DNA of 64,000 nt from positions 18,317 through 82,316 of the forward strand of contig JBKEDS010000006.1 in NCBI GenBank assembly GCA_047975545.1, given 5' to 3'. Every line of letters starts with the position of its first letter. The first letter of the stretch is position 1. This document shows, piece after piece, positions 27,059 to 36,798 of this stretch. The notes under the pieces are model-generated. The model saw only the letters and a list, made by a program, of their open reading frames with translations, was not told the origin of the DNA and made no database searches. A program made the translations under genes and the position numbers. This stretch comes from JBKEDS01 sp047975545 (GTDB lineage Bacteria > Bacteroidota > Bacteroidia > Flavobacteriales > Flavobacteriaceae).

Positions 27059-27066
27059 TACATTTG
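27059..27066 (+). promoter_or_regulatory. Probable -7 element of gcvT
   Basis: TACATTTG in the 50-base gap between thrC and gcvT, 26 bases before the gcvT ATG. No TTG at the right -33 distance. It suggests gcvT can be transcribed apart from the thr genes. No glycine-riboswitch-sized leader fits in the gap. Confidence 0.45.
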
Positions 27067-27092
27067 CGGGACTAACTATAATTAAAGTTTTC

Positions 27093-28175
27093 ATGAAAAA
27101 TACGGCCTTAACCGAGACCCACCTAGCCCTTGGCGCCAAAATGGTTCCCTTTGCGGGATTTAATATGCCCGTGCAATACGAAGGCGTAAACGCAGAACAC
27201 GAAACGGTACGAAATGCCGTTGGCGTGTTCGATGTATCGCACATGGGCGAATTTTTAATAGAAGGCGAACACGCTTTGGCCTTAATACAAAGCGTAACCA
27301 GTAACGACGCCTCCAAACTAACCAATGGTAAAGCCCAGTACAGTTGCCTACCAAACGACAACGGCGGTATTGTAGACGATTTAATTGTTTATAAAATTAA
27401 GGACAACCAATATTTGTTGGTCGTTAATGCCAGTAATATTGAAAAAGATTGGAACTGGATAAGTGCTAAAAATACCATGGGCGCAACCATGCGCAATTTA
27501 AGCGACGATTATTCGCTATTGGCCATACAAGGGCCTAAAGCCATCGAAGCCATGCAAAGCCTAACCAGCCGCGACCTTTCGGCTATTAAATTTTACAGTT
27601 TCGAGGTAGGCGATTTTGCAGGTATCGAACACGTTATTATTTCGGCAACGGGCTACACGGGAAGTGGCGGTTTCGAAATTTATTGCAAAAACAGCGAGGT
27701 AAAACAAATATGGGACAAGGTTTTCCAGGCCGGAGCCGCCTACGGCATTAAGCCCATAGGCCTGGCCGCACGCGATACCCTACGCCTGGAAATGGGCTAT
27801 TGCCTTTACGGTAACGATATAAACGACACCACATCGCCCATTGAAGCGGGCTTGGGCTGGATAACAAAATTCACAAAAAACTTTACCAATTCCGAAGCCT
27901 TAAAAACACAAAAAGAAAACGGCGTAACCCGCAAACTTATAGCGTTCGAATTGGACGAGCGCGGCATACCCCGGCAAGGTTACGATATTGTGGACAATAA
28001 CGGCAATAAAATTGGCGAAGTAACCTCGGGCACCATGGCGCCAAGTTTGGGCAAGGGCATTGGTTTGGGCTATGTGCCTACGGCTTTGGCCGAAGTGGGC
28101 AGCAAAATCAATATTCAAATTCGCAAAAACGCCGTTTCGGCAACGGTTGTTAAACTGCCCTTTTATAAAGGGTAG
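27093..28175 (+). CDS. gcvT: Aminomethyltransferase, glycine cleavage T protein
   Basis: T protein of the glycine cleavage system: moves the methylene group from lipoylated H protein to THF, releasing ammonia. 360 residues. N-terminal [17 protein letters not shown] and [12 protein letters not shown]; catalytic Asp in [14 protein letters not shown] (~75); folate-binding region around [15 protein letters not shown] (~188); C-terminal beta-barrel ([21 protein letters not shown]). The other glycine cleavage genes are elsewhere, but glyA, its one-carbon partner, lies a few kilobases on. Followed after 10 bases by an SDR gene. Confidence 0.97.
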   Translation: MKNTALTETHLALGAKMVPFAGFNMPVQYEGVNAEHETVRNAVGVFDVSHMGEFLIEGEHALALIQSVTSNDASKLTNGKAQYSCLPNDNGGIVDDLIVYKIKDNQYLLVVNASNIEKDWNWISAKNTMGATMRNLSDDYSLLAIQGPKAIEAMQSLTSRDLSAIKFYSFEVGDFAGIEHVIISATGYTGSGGFEIYCKNSEVKQIWDKVFQAGAAYGIKPIGLAARDTLRLEMGYCLYGNDINDTTSPIEAGLGWITKFTKNFTNSEALKTQKENGVTRKLIAFELDERGIPRQGYDIVDNNGNKIGEVTSGTMAPSLGKGIGLGYVPTALAEVGSKINIQIRKNAVSATVVKLPFYKG

Positions 28176-28185
28176 TTCCTTTTTT

Positions 28186-29013
28186 ATGAAAGAAAAAAAG
28201 CATACCGTTTTAATTTTGGGTGCCAGTGGTTTTTTGGGCAATGCTATTTACAAAGAGCTTTGCCCCTACTTTAAAACCTTTGGCACCTATAATACCAATA
28301 CTAAAAATTACGAAAAAAACCGACATTTTTTTCAATATAACGTTGCCGAGGACGATATTTACGAAATCCTGAACATTGTAAAACCAAGCATTATTATATC
28401 GGCATTGCGGGGCGATTTTTCGGCACAGTTTACGGCTCACAAGCATTTATCCGAATATATTTTAAGCCATTGGGCAAAGCTCCTGTTTTTATCCTCGGCC
28501 AATGTGTTCGATGCTTATAGCAAATTTCCCAGTTACGAAACCGATAAAACCCTAAGCAATAGCATTTACGGGCATTTTAAAATTAAAATCGAGAATATGC
28601 TGCTGCGCTTGCCAAAAAAGCAAGTAGCTATTTTACGGCTCCCCATGGTTTTTGGCCCAACCTCGCCCCGAATACAGGAAATTTCAACCTCTATAAAAGA
28701 AAAAGAAGCCATAGAGGTATTTCCGAATTTGATTATGAACGCCACTACCGACAGTCGGGTAACACAGCAAATACATTATATTATAAACCGTAACAAACAC
28801 GGTATTTTTCATCTTGGAAGTAACGATTTGGTTCACCACGACGATTTTATAAAGGATATTGTTAAAACCATGGGACACGAAAGCCGTGCGGTTTACAAAC
28901 AAGTGTACACAACCAACGACGACAGGTATCTGGCCGTTATGCCCAAATTCAACCTATTGCCCAAAAACCTACAATCGTTAAGCCATGAAATTTTAACCCA
29001 ATTGGAAATTTAA
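28186..29013 (+). CDS. NAD(P)-binding SDR/RmlD-like protein
   Basis: 275 residues, extended short-chain dehydrogenase type: Rossmann motif LILGASGFLGNAIYKEL at the N-terminus, Ser/Tyr region FLSSANVFDAYSKFPSYE and YGHFK as the Y-x-x-x-K active-site pair (~126). Similar to dTDP-4-dehydrorhamnose reductases and related sugar-nucleotide enzymes, but substrate unknown. The frame is open upstream into gcvT; the ATG at 28186, 10 bases after the gcvT stop, is where the Rossmann fold begins and is the better start. Confidence 0.85.
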   Translation: MKEKKHTVLILGASGFLGNAIYKELCPYFKTFGTYNTNTKNYEKNRHFFQYNVAEDDIYEILNIVKPSIIISALRGDFSAQFTAHKHLSEYILSHWAKLLFLSSANVFDAYSKFPSYETDKTLSNSIYGHFKIKIENMLLRLPKKQVAILRLPMVFGPTSPRIQEISTSIKEKEAIEVFPNLIMNATTDSRVTQQIHYIINRNKHGIFHLGSNDLVHHDDFIKDIVKTMGHESRAVYKQVYTTNDDRYLAVMPKFNLLPKNLQSLSHEILTQLEI

Positions 29014-29032
29014 CCAGCAAAACCACTATATT

Positions 29033-29329
29033 ATGAATAAATTATCCGAAGAAACCATAGAAAAACACCTTTTAAATTTCCCCGATTGGGATTATTACGA
29101 CAATGCCATTCACGCCGAGTTCGAGTTTGAAAATTTTAAGGACTGTTTTAGCGCCATGAGCCGTATAGCCTTTGAATGTGAGGCCTTGGGCCATCATCCC
29201 GATTGGGCCAACAGCTACAACGTTTTAACCATTTCGTTAAGCACACACAGCATTGGCGGGGTTAGCGAAAAAGATTTTCAACTTGCAAAAGCCATCGAAG
29301 CTATCGTAGAACCGGACGAAGACTATTAA
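29033..29329 (+). CDS. 4a-hydroxytetrahydrobiopterin dehydratase (pterin carbinolamine dehydratase)
   Basis: 98 residues, the normal PCD/PhhB length. The active-site signature is present in the second half: ECEALGHHPDWANSYN and TISLSTHSIGGVSEKDFQLA, with the paired His and a further His-rich loop. It regenerates the pterin cofactor used by phenylalanine hydroxylase. No hydroxylase gene is in the window, but fumarylacetoacetase, the last step of the same Phe/Tyr pathway, lies at 32766. Nineteen bases after the SDR gene; probably same transcript. Confidence 0.93.
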   Translation: MNKLSEETIEKHLLNFPDWDYYDNAIHAEFEFENFKDCFSAMSRIAFECEALGHHPDWANSYNVLTISLSTHSIGGVSEKDFQLAKAIEAIVEPDEDY

Positions 29330-29448
29330 TTTTTAAAAAATCCGCAATTTTATTGATGAAAAATCATATTTCATTTTGAGTATTTTTTTAAATTGCACCC
29401 GTTTAAAGCAACTTTAAACATTAATTTTTTTAACATTAAACTAAATTT

Positions 29449-30168
29449 ATGGGAAGAGCTTTTGAATTTAGAAAAGCACGTAAATTAAAACGTTGGTCGG
29501 CCATGAGCAAGGCCTTTACCCGCATAGGCAAGGATATTGTTATGGCCGTAAAAGAAGGCGGCCCGGACCCCGACAGCAACTCGCGCTTAAGGGCGGTTAT
29601 ACAAAATGCCAAATCGGTAAACATGCCCAAGGACAATATCGAGCGCGCCATAAAACGGGCCTCCGATAAAACCCAGGGCGACTATAAAGAGGTTGTTTTT
29701 GAAGGTTATGCCCCGCACGGTATTGCCGTTTTGGTAGAAACCGCTACCGACAACAACACCAGGACCGTAGCCAATGTGCGCAGCTATTTTAACAAATGCG
29801 ACGGTAGTTTGGGTACTTCCGGCTCGGTAGTGTTCATGTTCGACCATACCTGTAATTTCCGGATTAATGGCGAAGGATTGGATGCCGAAGAATTAGAACT
29901 CGAATTTATAGACTTTGGAGCCGAAGAAGTTTTTGTGGACGACGACGGTATTTTAATCTACGCTCCCTTTGAAAGCTTTGGCGCTATTCAATCCGAATTA
30001 GAGTCCAGGGGCATTGAAATATTATCGTCCGGTTTCGAGCGTATTCCGCAAGTTACCAAACCGTTAGCTCCAGAACAAGCTGCCGATGTTGAAAAACTTT
30101 TGGAAAAATTAGAAGAAGATGACGACGTCCAGAACGTTTACCATACAATGGAGGAAAGTGCTGAATAA
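29449..30168 (+). CDS. YebC/PmpR-family DNA-binding regulator or translation factor
   Basis: 239 residues, normal for the family. Starts MGRAFEFRKARKLKRWSAMSKAFTRIGKDI, with the conserved GGPDPDSNSRLRAVIQNAKSVNMPKDNIERAIKRA region (split here as GGPDPDSNSRLR and NMPKDNIERAI) and the YEGYAPHGIAV-like EGYAPHGIAVLVET. Family members act as transcription regulators or ease translation of proline-rich stretches. The spacing from the pterin dehydratase is 119 bases, AT-rich with no clear promoter. Ends before a strong terminator. Confidence 0.95.
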   Translation: MGRAFEFRKARKLKRWSAMSKAFTRIGKDIVMAVKEGGPDPDSNSRLRAVIQNAKSVNMPKDNIERAIKRASDKTQGDYKEVVFEGYAPHGIAVLVETATDNNTRTVANVRSYFNKCDGSLGTSGSVVFMFDHTCNFRINGEGLDAEELELEFIDFGAEEVFVDDDGILIYAPFESFGAIQSELESRGIEILSSGFERIPQVTKPLAPEQAADVEKLLEKLEEDDDVQNVYHTMEESAE

Positions 30169-30192
30169 GCGTTTTTAAACTTATTTTTTATT

Positions 30193-30227
30193 AAAAAGAG
30201 CATAACCCAAAATGCTCTTTTTGTTTT
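30193..30227 (+). terminator. Intrinsic terminator after yebC
   Basis: Perfect stem AAAAAGAGCAT / ATGCTCTTTTT, 8-base loop, then TTGTTTTT. It falls 25 bases beyond the stop. Confidence 0.88.
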
Positions 30228-30250
30228 TATAAACACATTTAGAAAACATT

Positions 30251-31240
30251 ATGGAAACCAAAACTTTTAAATGGGGCATTATAGGCTGCGGCAATGTTAC
30301 CGAAGTAAAAAGCGGCCCCGCTTATAAAAACACAAAAGGCTTCGAGCTTGTTGCCGTTATGCGCCGTAATGCTGAAAAAGCCAAGGATTATGCCCAAAGG
30401 CATGGTATAAAAAAATACTACACCAATGCCGACGACCTAATACAAAACCCCGATATTAATGCCGTATACATTGCCACGCCCCCCGATACCCATAAATATT
30501 ATGCCTTAAAAGTGGCACAAGCAGGCAAAATTTGCTGTTTTGAAAAACCCATGGCGCCAAGTTATACCGATAGTTTAGAAATATACAATGCGTTTAACGA
30601 AAAAAACACTCCTTTATTTGTGGCCTATTACAGGCGATCGTTGCCCAGGTTTGTAAAAATAAAAGAATGGTTAGAAGCTAAACACATTGGCAAAATACGA
30701 AATATACAATGGACGTTTAGCCGCTATGCCAGCGAATTGGATAAATCCGGCACATACAATTGGAGAACCGATGCCAAGATTGCCCCCGGAGGCTATTTTG
30801 ACGATTTGGCCAGTCACGGACTGGATTTGTTCACCTTTTTATTAGGGAATATTACGCAAGTTCAAGGTATTGGCGTTAACCAGCAGCAACTGTATTCGGC
30901 TAAAGATGCCATTACCGCTTGCTGGTTGCACAACAACAATATTACGGGGTCGGCCTTTTGGAATTTTGGCTGTAATACCAGTTTGGACCAAGTAACCATT
31001 TATGGTAGCCAAGGCCAAATAGAATTTTCGGTATTTCAAGAAAACCCCATTGTACTACAAAGCAAAACCAAAAACGAAGTCCTTACTATTGAAAACCCAA
31101 AGCATATACAAACTCCCCATGTTGAAGCCATACGGGATATGCTGCTACAAAAAGCCATTCATCCGTCATTGGGAAAATCGGCACTCCACACCAGTTGGGT
31201 TATGGCTAATATTTTAGGAAATTTACAAGAAAAATTGTAA
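30251..31240 (+). CDS. Gfo/Idh/MocA-family oxidoreductase
   Basis: 329 residues, NAD(P)-dependent. Rossmann motif WGIIGCGNVTEVKSGP at the N-terminus; the family motif FEKPMAPSYTDSLEI (E-K-P, ~99); C-terminal alpha/beta domain with GGYFDDLASHGLDLFTFLLGN containing the catalytic-type D-x-x-x-H. Substrate is usually a sugar, inositol or sugar acid; not decidable. It overlaps nothing and faces glyA tail to tail (59 bases apart). A second, only distantly similar member is at 46002. Confidence 0.9.
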   Translation: METKTFKWGIIGCGNVTEVKSGPAYKNTKGFELVAVMRRNAEKAKDYAQRHGIKKYYTNADDLIQNPDINAVYIATPPDTHKYYALKVAQAGKICCFEKPMAPSYTDSLEIYNAFNEKNTPLFVAYYRRSLPRFVKIKEWLEAKHIGKIRNIQWTFSRYASELDKSGTYNWRTDAKIAPGGYFDDLASHGLDLFTFLLGNITQVQGIGVNQQQLYSAKDAITACWLHNNNITGSAFWNFGCNTSLDQVTIYGSQGQIEFSVFQENPIVLQSKTKNEVLTIENPKHIQTPHVEAIRDMLLQKAIHPSLGKSALHTSWVMANILGNLQEKL

Positions 31241-31299
31241 AAAATAAAGCCCCTATTTTTCAACAGAGACTTTATTATAAAGAATTATTCGGTTTTATA

Positions 31300-32574
31300 T
31301 TAAGCCAAAAACAACGGCCTATTTGCCATTAAGGCATTTACTTTTTCCTTTACGTTTTCCAATACGGTTTCGGCTTGGTGGTTTGTAATAACCTCATCAA
31401 TTAATTCGACTATATGCGCCATATCAGCTTCCTTTAATCCCCGCGTGGTAACGGCAGCCGAACCAATACGAATACCCGAGGTAACAAATGGCGAACGGGT
31501 ATCGAAAGGCACCATATTTTTATTTACCGTAATGTCGGCCTTAACCAAGGCTTGTTCGGCTTCCTTGCCCGAAATGTCCTTGTTGCGCAAATCAATTAGC
31601 ATACAATGGTTGTCGGTGCCGCCTGAAATAATGTTATAATCTTTTGCCACTAAGGCTTTGGCCAACGCAGCAGCATTTTTCTTAACCTGTAATTGATAGG
31701 TTAAAAACGCATCGGTCAGGGCTTCTCCAAAAGCAATGGCTTTAGCCGCAATAATATGTTCCAAAGGACCACCTTGGTTACCGGGGAATACGGCAGAATC
31801 CAACAATGCCGACATTTTCCTTAAACTACCATCTTTTAGTGTAATTCCAAAGGGGTTATCAAAATCCTTGCCCATCATAATCATACCGCCACGGGGGCCG
31901 CGCAGGGTTTTGTGCGTGGTAGTGGTTACAATATGGCAATGTGGTAACGGGTCGTTTAATATGCCCTTAGCTATTAGTCCGGCAGGATGCGAAATATCGG
32001 CCATTAAAATGGCATTTACACTATCGGCTATTTTACGAAAACGCTTAAAGTCAATATCGCGCGAGTAGGCCGAAGCACCCGCTATTATTAATTTAGGCTG
32101 CTCTTTAGTGGCAACTTCCTGTATTTTATCGTAATTTAAAACGCCTGTTTCTTGGTCTACCCCATAAAACACGGGCTTGTACAATTTTCCTGAAAAATTT
32201 ACGGGCGAGCCGTGGGTTAAATGCCCGCCATGCGACAAATCGAAGCCAAGTATTTTATCGCCCGGTTGCAAACAAGCCGCATAAACCGCTGTATTGGCTT
32301 GGCTGCCCGAGTGGGGCTGCACGTTAACATATGCGGCGCCAAACAATGCTTTTGCCCGGTCTATGGCAATTTGCTCAATTTCATCTACTATCTCGCAACC
32401 GCCATAATAACGCTTCCCCGGATACCCCTCGGCATATTTGTTGGTTAGTACCGTTCCCGCAGCTTCCATAACCTGGTTGCTTACAAAGTTTTCGGAGGCA
32501 ATAAGCTCTAATCCGTGTAGTTGGCGTTCTTTTTCGGCTTGGATAAGTTCAAAAATTTGTTCGTCGCGTTGCAT
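31300..32574 (-). CDS. glyA: Serine hydroxymethyltransferase
   Basis: PLP enzyme interconverting serine and glycine with THF, the main source of one-carbon units. 424 residues. Motifs: [16 protein letters not shown] (~23), [17 protein letters not shown] (~46), [12 protein letters not shown] (~88), [17 protein letters not shown] (~116), and PLP lysine in [15 protein letters not shown] (~213-227). A perfect match in length to family members. Lies convergent with the oxidoreductase and divergent from fahA. Confidence 0.98.
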   Translation of the reverse strand: MQRDEQIFELIQAEKERQLHGLELIASENFVSNQVMEAAGTVLTNKYAEGYPGKRYYGGCEIVDEIEQIAIDRAKALFGAAYVNVQPHSGSQANTAVYAACLQPGDKILGFDLSHGGHLTHGSPVNFSGKLYKPVFYGVDQETGVLNYDKIQEVATKEQPKLIIAGASAYSRDIDFKRFRKIADSVNAILMADISHPAGLIAKGILNDPLPHCHIVTTTTHKTLRGPRGGMIMMGKDFDNPFGITLKDGSLRKMSALLDSAVFPGNQGGPLEHIIAAKAIAFGEALTDAFLTYQLQVKKNAAALAKALVAKDYNIISGGTDNHCMLIDLRNKDISGKEAEQALVKADITVNKNMVPFDTRSPFVTSGIRIGSAAVTTRGLKEADMAHIVELIDEVITNHQAETVLENVKEKVNALMANRPLFLA

Positions 32575-32735
32575 AAAATTTATTTTCGGGTTAAATGTTT
32601 CGCAAAAATAACAAATAGATTAGTTAAACTTCCCAAAAAACATATATTTACTACTTAAGTTTTTAACCATTTTATCAACCTTTAAACAAATCGTATTTTT
32701 TATGTATTTTTTTCTGTTAAAATGAAAAAATTATG

Positions 32736-32743
32736 TAGGTTTG
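32736..32743 (+). promoter_or_regulatory. Probable -7 element of fahA
   Basis: TAGGTTTG, 22 bases before the ATG at 32766. The best -33 nearby is TTA rather than TTG. Confidence 0.45.
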
Positions 32744-32765
32744 AAGAAGAAACAAAATATAAGTT

Positions 32766-34049
32766 ATGCCCATATACGCCAATAACCCGGACAGAAAGTC
32801 GTGGTTGCACGTCGATAAAAATTCCGATTTCCCCATACAAAATATTCCTTTTGGGGTATTTTTAACCCGTGACGATATTATTACCATTGGCACCCGAATT
32901 GGCGACACGGCCATAGACTTGGGCGCATTGCACCAATTGGGGTATTTTGAGGGTATTCCGCTAACCGACGATATTTTTCTTCAGGATACGTTAAACGATT
33001 TTATTGCCGACGGCCGCAAAACATGGCGTGCGGTACGCAACCGCATTGCCGAAATTTTCGACAGCAACAACACAACCTTAAAGCAGAACAAAAGCCACAA
33101 GGAAATTGTATTGTTCCGTTTGGATGAAATTGAAATGCAATTGCCCGTTCAAATTGGCGATTATACCGGATTTTATTCCAGTTTGGAGCATGCCACCAAT
33201 GTAGGTACCATGCTGCGCGATGCCAATAGCGCCCTATTGCCAAATTGGCTGCACATTCCGGTAGGTTACCATGGCAGGAGCTCGTCTATTATTCCTTCGG
33301 GAATCCCCATCCATCGCCCGCAAGGGCAAACATTGCCCGACAATGCCGATAGCCCTGTTTTTGGCCCAAGTAAATGGGTGGATTTTGAATTGGAAATGGC
33401 TTTTATAACTACCGACGCCAACGATTTGGGCGAACCTATCCCCGCAAACGAAGCCGAGGAGTACATTTTCGGTTTGGTATTGCTTAACGATTGGACGGCA
33501 AGGGATATTCAAAAATGGGAATACATGCCCCTTGGTCCTTTTTCATCCAAAAGTTTTGCCACTTCCATATCGCCTTGGATTGTTACCTTGGATGCGCTAC
33601 AACCCTTTAAAACCGAAAGCCCGGAACCTATAACGCCCCAACTGCCCTATTTGCAAACCAAAGGCAAAAAGGGTTACGATATTAAACTGGAGGTTGCCCT
33701 ACAACCACAAAACGCAAAGGAAACCGTGGTATGCAAAACCAACTTTAAATATTTGTATTGGAACATGTCGCAGCAATTGGCGCACCATACCATTAACGGT
33801 TGTCCGGTAAATTCGGGCGACTTAATGGGTAGCGGCACCATTTCGGGGCCAACCCCGGATTCCTACGGCTCGATGCTGGAATTGACATGGAAAGGCGAAA
33901 CCCCCATTAAACTAAAAGACGGCAGCGACCGCACCTCGGTTAACGACAACGACACCATTATCATGCGGGGCTACTGTAAAAACGACGATTCCCGGATTGG
34001 CTTTGGCGAAATTTCCACCAAACTACTGCCTGTTTTTGGGAAAAGATAA
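32766..34049 (+). CDS. fahA: Fumarylacetoacetase
   Basis: Last step of tyrosine degradation: fumarylacetoacetate to fumarate and acetoacetate. 427 residues, same as eukaryotic FAH. N-terminal SH3-like domain (to ~115), then the catalytic domain with DYTGFYSSLEHATNVGTMLR (general-base His), PVGYHGRSSSIIPSG, the metal-binding DFELEMAFI, and LNDWTARDIQKWEY. Start ATG at 32766 follows the -7 TAGGTTTG. Ends at a bidirectional terminator. Together with the pterin dehydratase at 29033 it suggests that Phe/Tyr catabolism is present in the organism. Confidence 0.97.
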   Translation: MPIYANNPDRKSWLHVDKNSDFPIQNIPFGVFLTRDDIITIGTRIGDTAIDLGALHQLGYFEGIPLTDDIFLQDTLNDFIADGRKTWRAVRNRIAEIFDSNNTTLKQNKSHKEIVLFRLDEIEMQLPVQIGDYTGFYSSLEHATNVGTMLRDANSALLPNWLHIPVGYHGRSSSIIPSGIPIHRPQGQTLPDNADSPVFGPSKWVDFELEMAFITTDANDLGEPIPANEAEEYIFGLVLLNDWTARDIQKWEYMPLGPFSSKSFATSISPWIVTLDALQPFKTESPEPITPQLPYLQTKGKKGYDIKLEVALQPQNAKETVVCKTNFKYLYWNMSQQLAHHTINGCPVNSGDLMGSGTISGPTPDSYGSMLELTWKGETPIKLKDGSDRTSVNDNDTIIMRGYCKNDDSRIGFGEISTKLLPVFGKR

Positions 34050-34066
34050 GCCAAACAAACAACAAT

Positions 34067-34108
34067 AAAAAAGCCCGAAAAGCAAAACTTTTCGGGCTTT
34101 TTTATTTT
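34067..34108. terminator. Bidirectional intrinsic terminator between fahA and the symporter
   Basis: Perfect 16-bp stem AAAAAAGCCCGAAAAG / CTTTTCGGGCTTTTTT with loop CAAAA and A/T tracts on both sides. Confidence 0.92.
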
Positions 34109-34116
34109 AAATATCA

Positions 34117-35772
34117 TTAGTTCCAAAAGAACGAGTAGAGTGCCACCAAAATAATCATAATTACAAAAGCTCCAATGTTAAATAACGGCGAGGTTTTAAA
34201 TAAATCCTTAGTAATAGGTATTCCCTTAGAATCTTCTTCACCTTTATTCTGAATTAAACTTAGTACAATAATAACAATTGCGGTTAAAATGAAGGTTAAA
34301 CCCATTTGATCCATCCAAGGCAAATCAACAAAAATAGGACTGGAAGACCACCCTTTTGGCCCTATTTTAAAATACATGGCAATCGGTATTGATACCAAAG
34401 CCCCAATAACAGCAGCATTATTTGTTGCTTTTTTCCAAAACAGGCCGAGAATAAATACTGCTAAAATACCAGGACTTACTACCCCCGTATATTCTTGAAT
34501 ATAATTAAATAATTGATCATTGCCTTCTAGCATAGGTGCAAAAACACCTCCTATAACCAAAGCTACAGCAGCCGAAGTCCTGCCAACATTAACCAAAGTT
34601 TTGCCCGATGCGTTTTTATTAATATAAGGTTTGTAAATATCCATGGTAAAAATAGTAGATGTTGAATTTAACATCGATGCCAAGGACGATACCACAGCCG
34701 CAGCCAATGCGGCAAAGGCCACACCTTTAAGTCCTACGGGCAAAAACTGCAACAACCAAGGGTATGCTTTATCGGCTTGCTCCAACGATGGTAAATTATG
34801 TTGCGCCATAGTACCCAAAGAGGCCATAATTTCGGGGTCGTTAACAATAACATAAGCAGCAATCCCGGGAACTACTACTATTATGGGAATAATCAGTTTT
34901 AAAAAAGCAGCAAACAGAATTCCTTTTTGCGATTCTTTAAGCGATTTTGCAGCCAAAGTTCGTTGGATAATGTACTGGTTAAAGCCCCAATAATATAGAT
35001 TGGCCACCCATAACCCGCCAACTAAAACGGCAATCCCGGGGAGGTCGCTATAGAATTGATTATCCTTATCCAGTATCATAACAAATCGCTCTGGCGCACG
35101 CTCATAAATCGTCTTAAACCCTTCTACTACACCTTCACCACCCGAAACTGTATTTAAAGCCAAATACGTGGTTACAATACCTCCAAGCACTAAAAACACG
35201 ACTTGAATAACATCAGTCCACGCCACAGCCGATAGTCCACCATATAACGAATATGCGGCAGCAAACAAAGCCAAACCAACAATGCCATAGATTAAGGGCA
35301 CACCCATGATAGTTTCAATGGCTAAAGCCCCTAAATACATTACAGATGCTAAATTTACAAATACGTATAGGGCAATCCAAAATACGGCTAAAATGGTTTT
35401 TAAGTTTGTGGAATAGCGTTTTTCAACAAATTCCGGAATGGTATAAATACCCTTTTCAATAAATATCGGGAGGAAGTATTTCCCTACTATAATTAGGGTT
35501 ATAGCCGCCATCCATTCATAAGAGGCAATAGCCAACCCCATTGCAAACCCGGAGCCGGACATGCCTATAAACTGCTCAGCCGAAATATTGGCCGCAATTA
35601 ACGAGGCCCCAATGGCCCACCAGGGTAGCGATTTACTTGCCAAAAAATAATCTTCCGTACTTTTTTCCTGCCCGTCCTTGCTTCTGGACACCCATAAACC
35701 AACACCCAAAATAAGCACGGCATAGGCTGCAAATACGGCATAATCTAAAAATTCAAAATGCGTGGTATTCAT
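34117..35772 (-). CDS. Sodium:solute symporter (SSF, SGLT-like)
   Basis: 551 residues with about 14 hydrophobic helices. SSF signatures: DYFLASKSLPWWAIGASLIAANISAEQ (helix 1-2 unwound site), YSLYGGLSAVAWTDVIQ (~175), GFNQYIIQRTLAAKSLKESQKG (~270). The AANISAEQFIGMSGSGFAMG region is like that of vSGLT, so a sodium-coupled sugar is the likeliest cargo, but the substrate is inferred. Monocistronic between the fahA terminator and an upstream 387-base gap. Confidence 0.92.
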   Translation of the reverse strand: MNTTHFEFLDYAVFAAYAVLILGVGLWVSRSKDGQEKSTEDYFLASKSLPWWAIGASLIAANISAEQFIGMSGSGFAMGLAIASYEWMAAITLIIVGKYFLPIFIEKGIYTIPEFVEKRYSTNLKTILAVFWIALYVFVNLASVMYLGALAIETIMGVPLIYGIVGLALFAAAYSLYGGLSAVAWTDVIQVVFLVLGGIVTTYLALNTVSGGEGVVEGFKTIYERAPERFVMILDKDNQFYSDLPGIAVLVGGLWVANLYYWGFNQYIIQRTLAAKSLKESQKGILFAAFLKLIIPIIVVVPGIAAYVIVNDPEIMASLGTMAQHNLPSLEQADKAYPWLLQFLPVGLKGVAFAALAAAVVSSLASMLNSTSTIFTMDIYKPYINKNASGKTLVNVGRTSAAVALVIGGVFAPMLEGNDQLFNYIQEYTGVVSPGILAVFILGLFWKKATNNAAVIGALVSIPIAMYFKIGPKGWSSSPIFVDLPWMDQMGLTFILTAIVIIVLSLIQNKGEEDSKGIPITKDLFKTSPLFNIGAFVIMIILVALYSFFWN

Positions 35773-36159
35773 AATAAAAATTGTTCTAAATTAGTTAGCT
35801 ATATTATTAAAATCCTGAAATTCCCATGGCGTTAATACAACACAAGAATTAAGAATTTCCGAATATAAAAAACTTATTTTTGCGCTGCAATGATTTTTTG
35901 CTATTTTAATGTTCCAGTCATTTCTTTTTAGGGATAAAGCATTAGTTTTCAAACATATTGTATTGTTTTTAAATTTCAACCTACTTCCTGTTCATTTTTG
36001 GAAACTTTTATCAATACTATTTATTTTGTAAAAGTGCATTTGCCTTGAAATTCTTTAAAAACAAAAAATATATTCTTTATGGGTTGAAGCATTAAAAAGG
36101 AAAACGTAATTTTGAGTCTTTAAAAAATAGGATTTCTAATTGTACAAAACCATTTAATA
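35773..36159. other. Intergenic region between the symporter and purE
   Basis: AT-rich spacer between divergent genes. Contains the purE promoter (36084-36114). A 62-codon minus-strand frame at 35791-35979 has no leader or family match and I do not call it. No repeat or RNA structure recognised. Confidence 0.6.
36084..36114 (+). promoter_or_regulatory. Promoter of purE
   Basis: TTG (36084-36086), 20 bases, TAATTTTG (36107-36114), a good Bacteroidota promoter 46 bases before the GTG start. Confidence 0.65.
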
Positions 36160-36639
36160 GTGAAAAAAATAGGAATAATCATGGGCAGTAAAAGCGATTT
36201 GCCCGTTATGCAGGATGCCATAGATATTTTAAAGGAATTTAACATAGAAGTTGAAGTCGATATAGTATCGGCGCACCGCACCCCGGAAAAACTGTTCGAC
36301 TACGGTAAAAATGCCCATACAAGGGGCATTGCGGTAATTATTGCCGGAGCGGGTGGTGCCGCGCATTTGCCCGGTATGGTGGCTTCGTTGTCGCCGCTTC
36401 CGGTTATTGGCGTACCCGTAAAAAGCAGCAACTCTATCGATGGTTGGGATTCGGTTTTGTCCATCCTGCAAATGCCAGGAGGTGTTCCGGTGGCAACCGT
36501 AGCCCTTAACGGCGCCAAAAATGCAGGAATTTTGGCCGCACAAATTTTGGGCGCTAATAATCCCGAAATTTTAAACAAAATTGTAGCTTACAAAGAAAGC
36601 CTAAAACAAAAGGTTTACGAGTCGGCTAAAGGGTTGTAA
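36160..36639 (+). CDS. purE: 5-(carboxyamino)imidazole ribonucleotide mutase
   Basis: Moves the carboxylate of N5-CAIR to C4 in purine synthesis. 159 residues. Class I PurE motifs: MGSKSDLPVMQDA, VSAHRTPEKLFDYG, AGAGGAAHLPGMVAS, GVPVKSSNSIDGWDS and LQMPGGVPVATVALNGAKNAG. Class I needs PurK for N5-CAIR supply, but no purK is in the window. GTG start at 36160, the only start fitting the family N-terminus (KKIGIIMGSKSD). Confidence 0.97.
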   Translation: MKKIGIIMGSKSDLPVMQDAIDILKEFNIEVEVDIVSAHRTPEKLFDYGKNAHTRGIAVIIAGAGGAAHLPGMVASLSPLPVIGVPVKSSNSIDGWDSVLSILQMPGGVPVATVALNGAKNAGILAAQILGANNPEILNKIVAYKESLKQKVYESAKGL

Positions 36640-36642
36640 AAC

Positions 36643-36677
36643 GTAAAAACCCCGAATACTGCTATTCGAGGTTTTAC
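36643..36677 (+). terminator. Hairpin after purE
   Basis: GTAAAAACCCCGAAT pairs with ATTCGAGGTTTTAC (one bulge, one mismatch) right after the purE stop. The T-run behind it is poor, so termination efficiency is uncertain. Confidence 0.55.
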
Positions 36678-36798
36678 GCTATTAATAATTCATTAGAGTT
36701 AGTCACTCTTAAATTAACCGGCGCAAAAATAAAAAAAAATACTATGTACGCATAGTAAAAAAATAATTTTAACAAATCCATTAAAATTTATCAAAAAA

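Noticed and set aside
27043..27092. Glycine riboswitch before gcvT
   Set aside because: Only 50 bases, too small, and no conserved core.
35791..35979. 62-residue minus-strand frame upstream of the symporter
   Set aside because: No leader, family or charge pattern supports it. AT-rich spacer.
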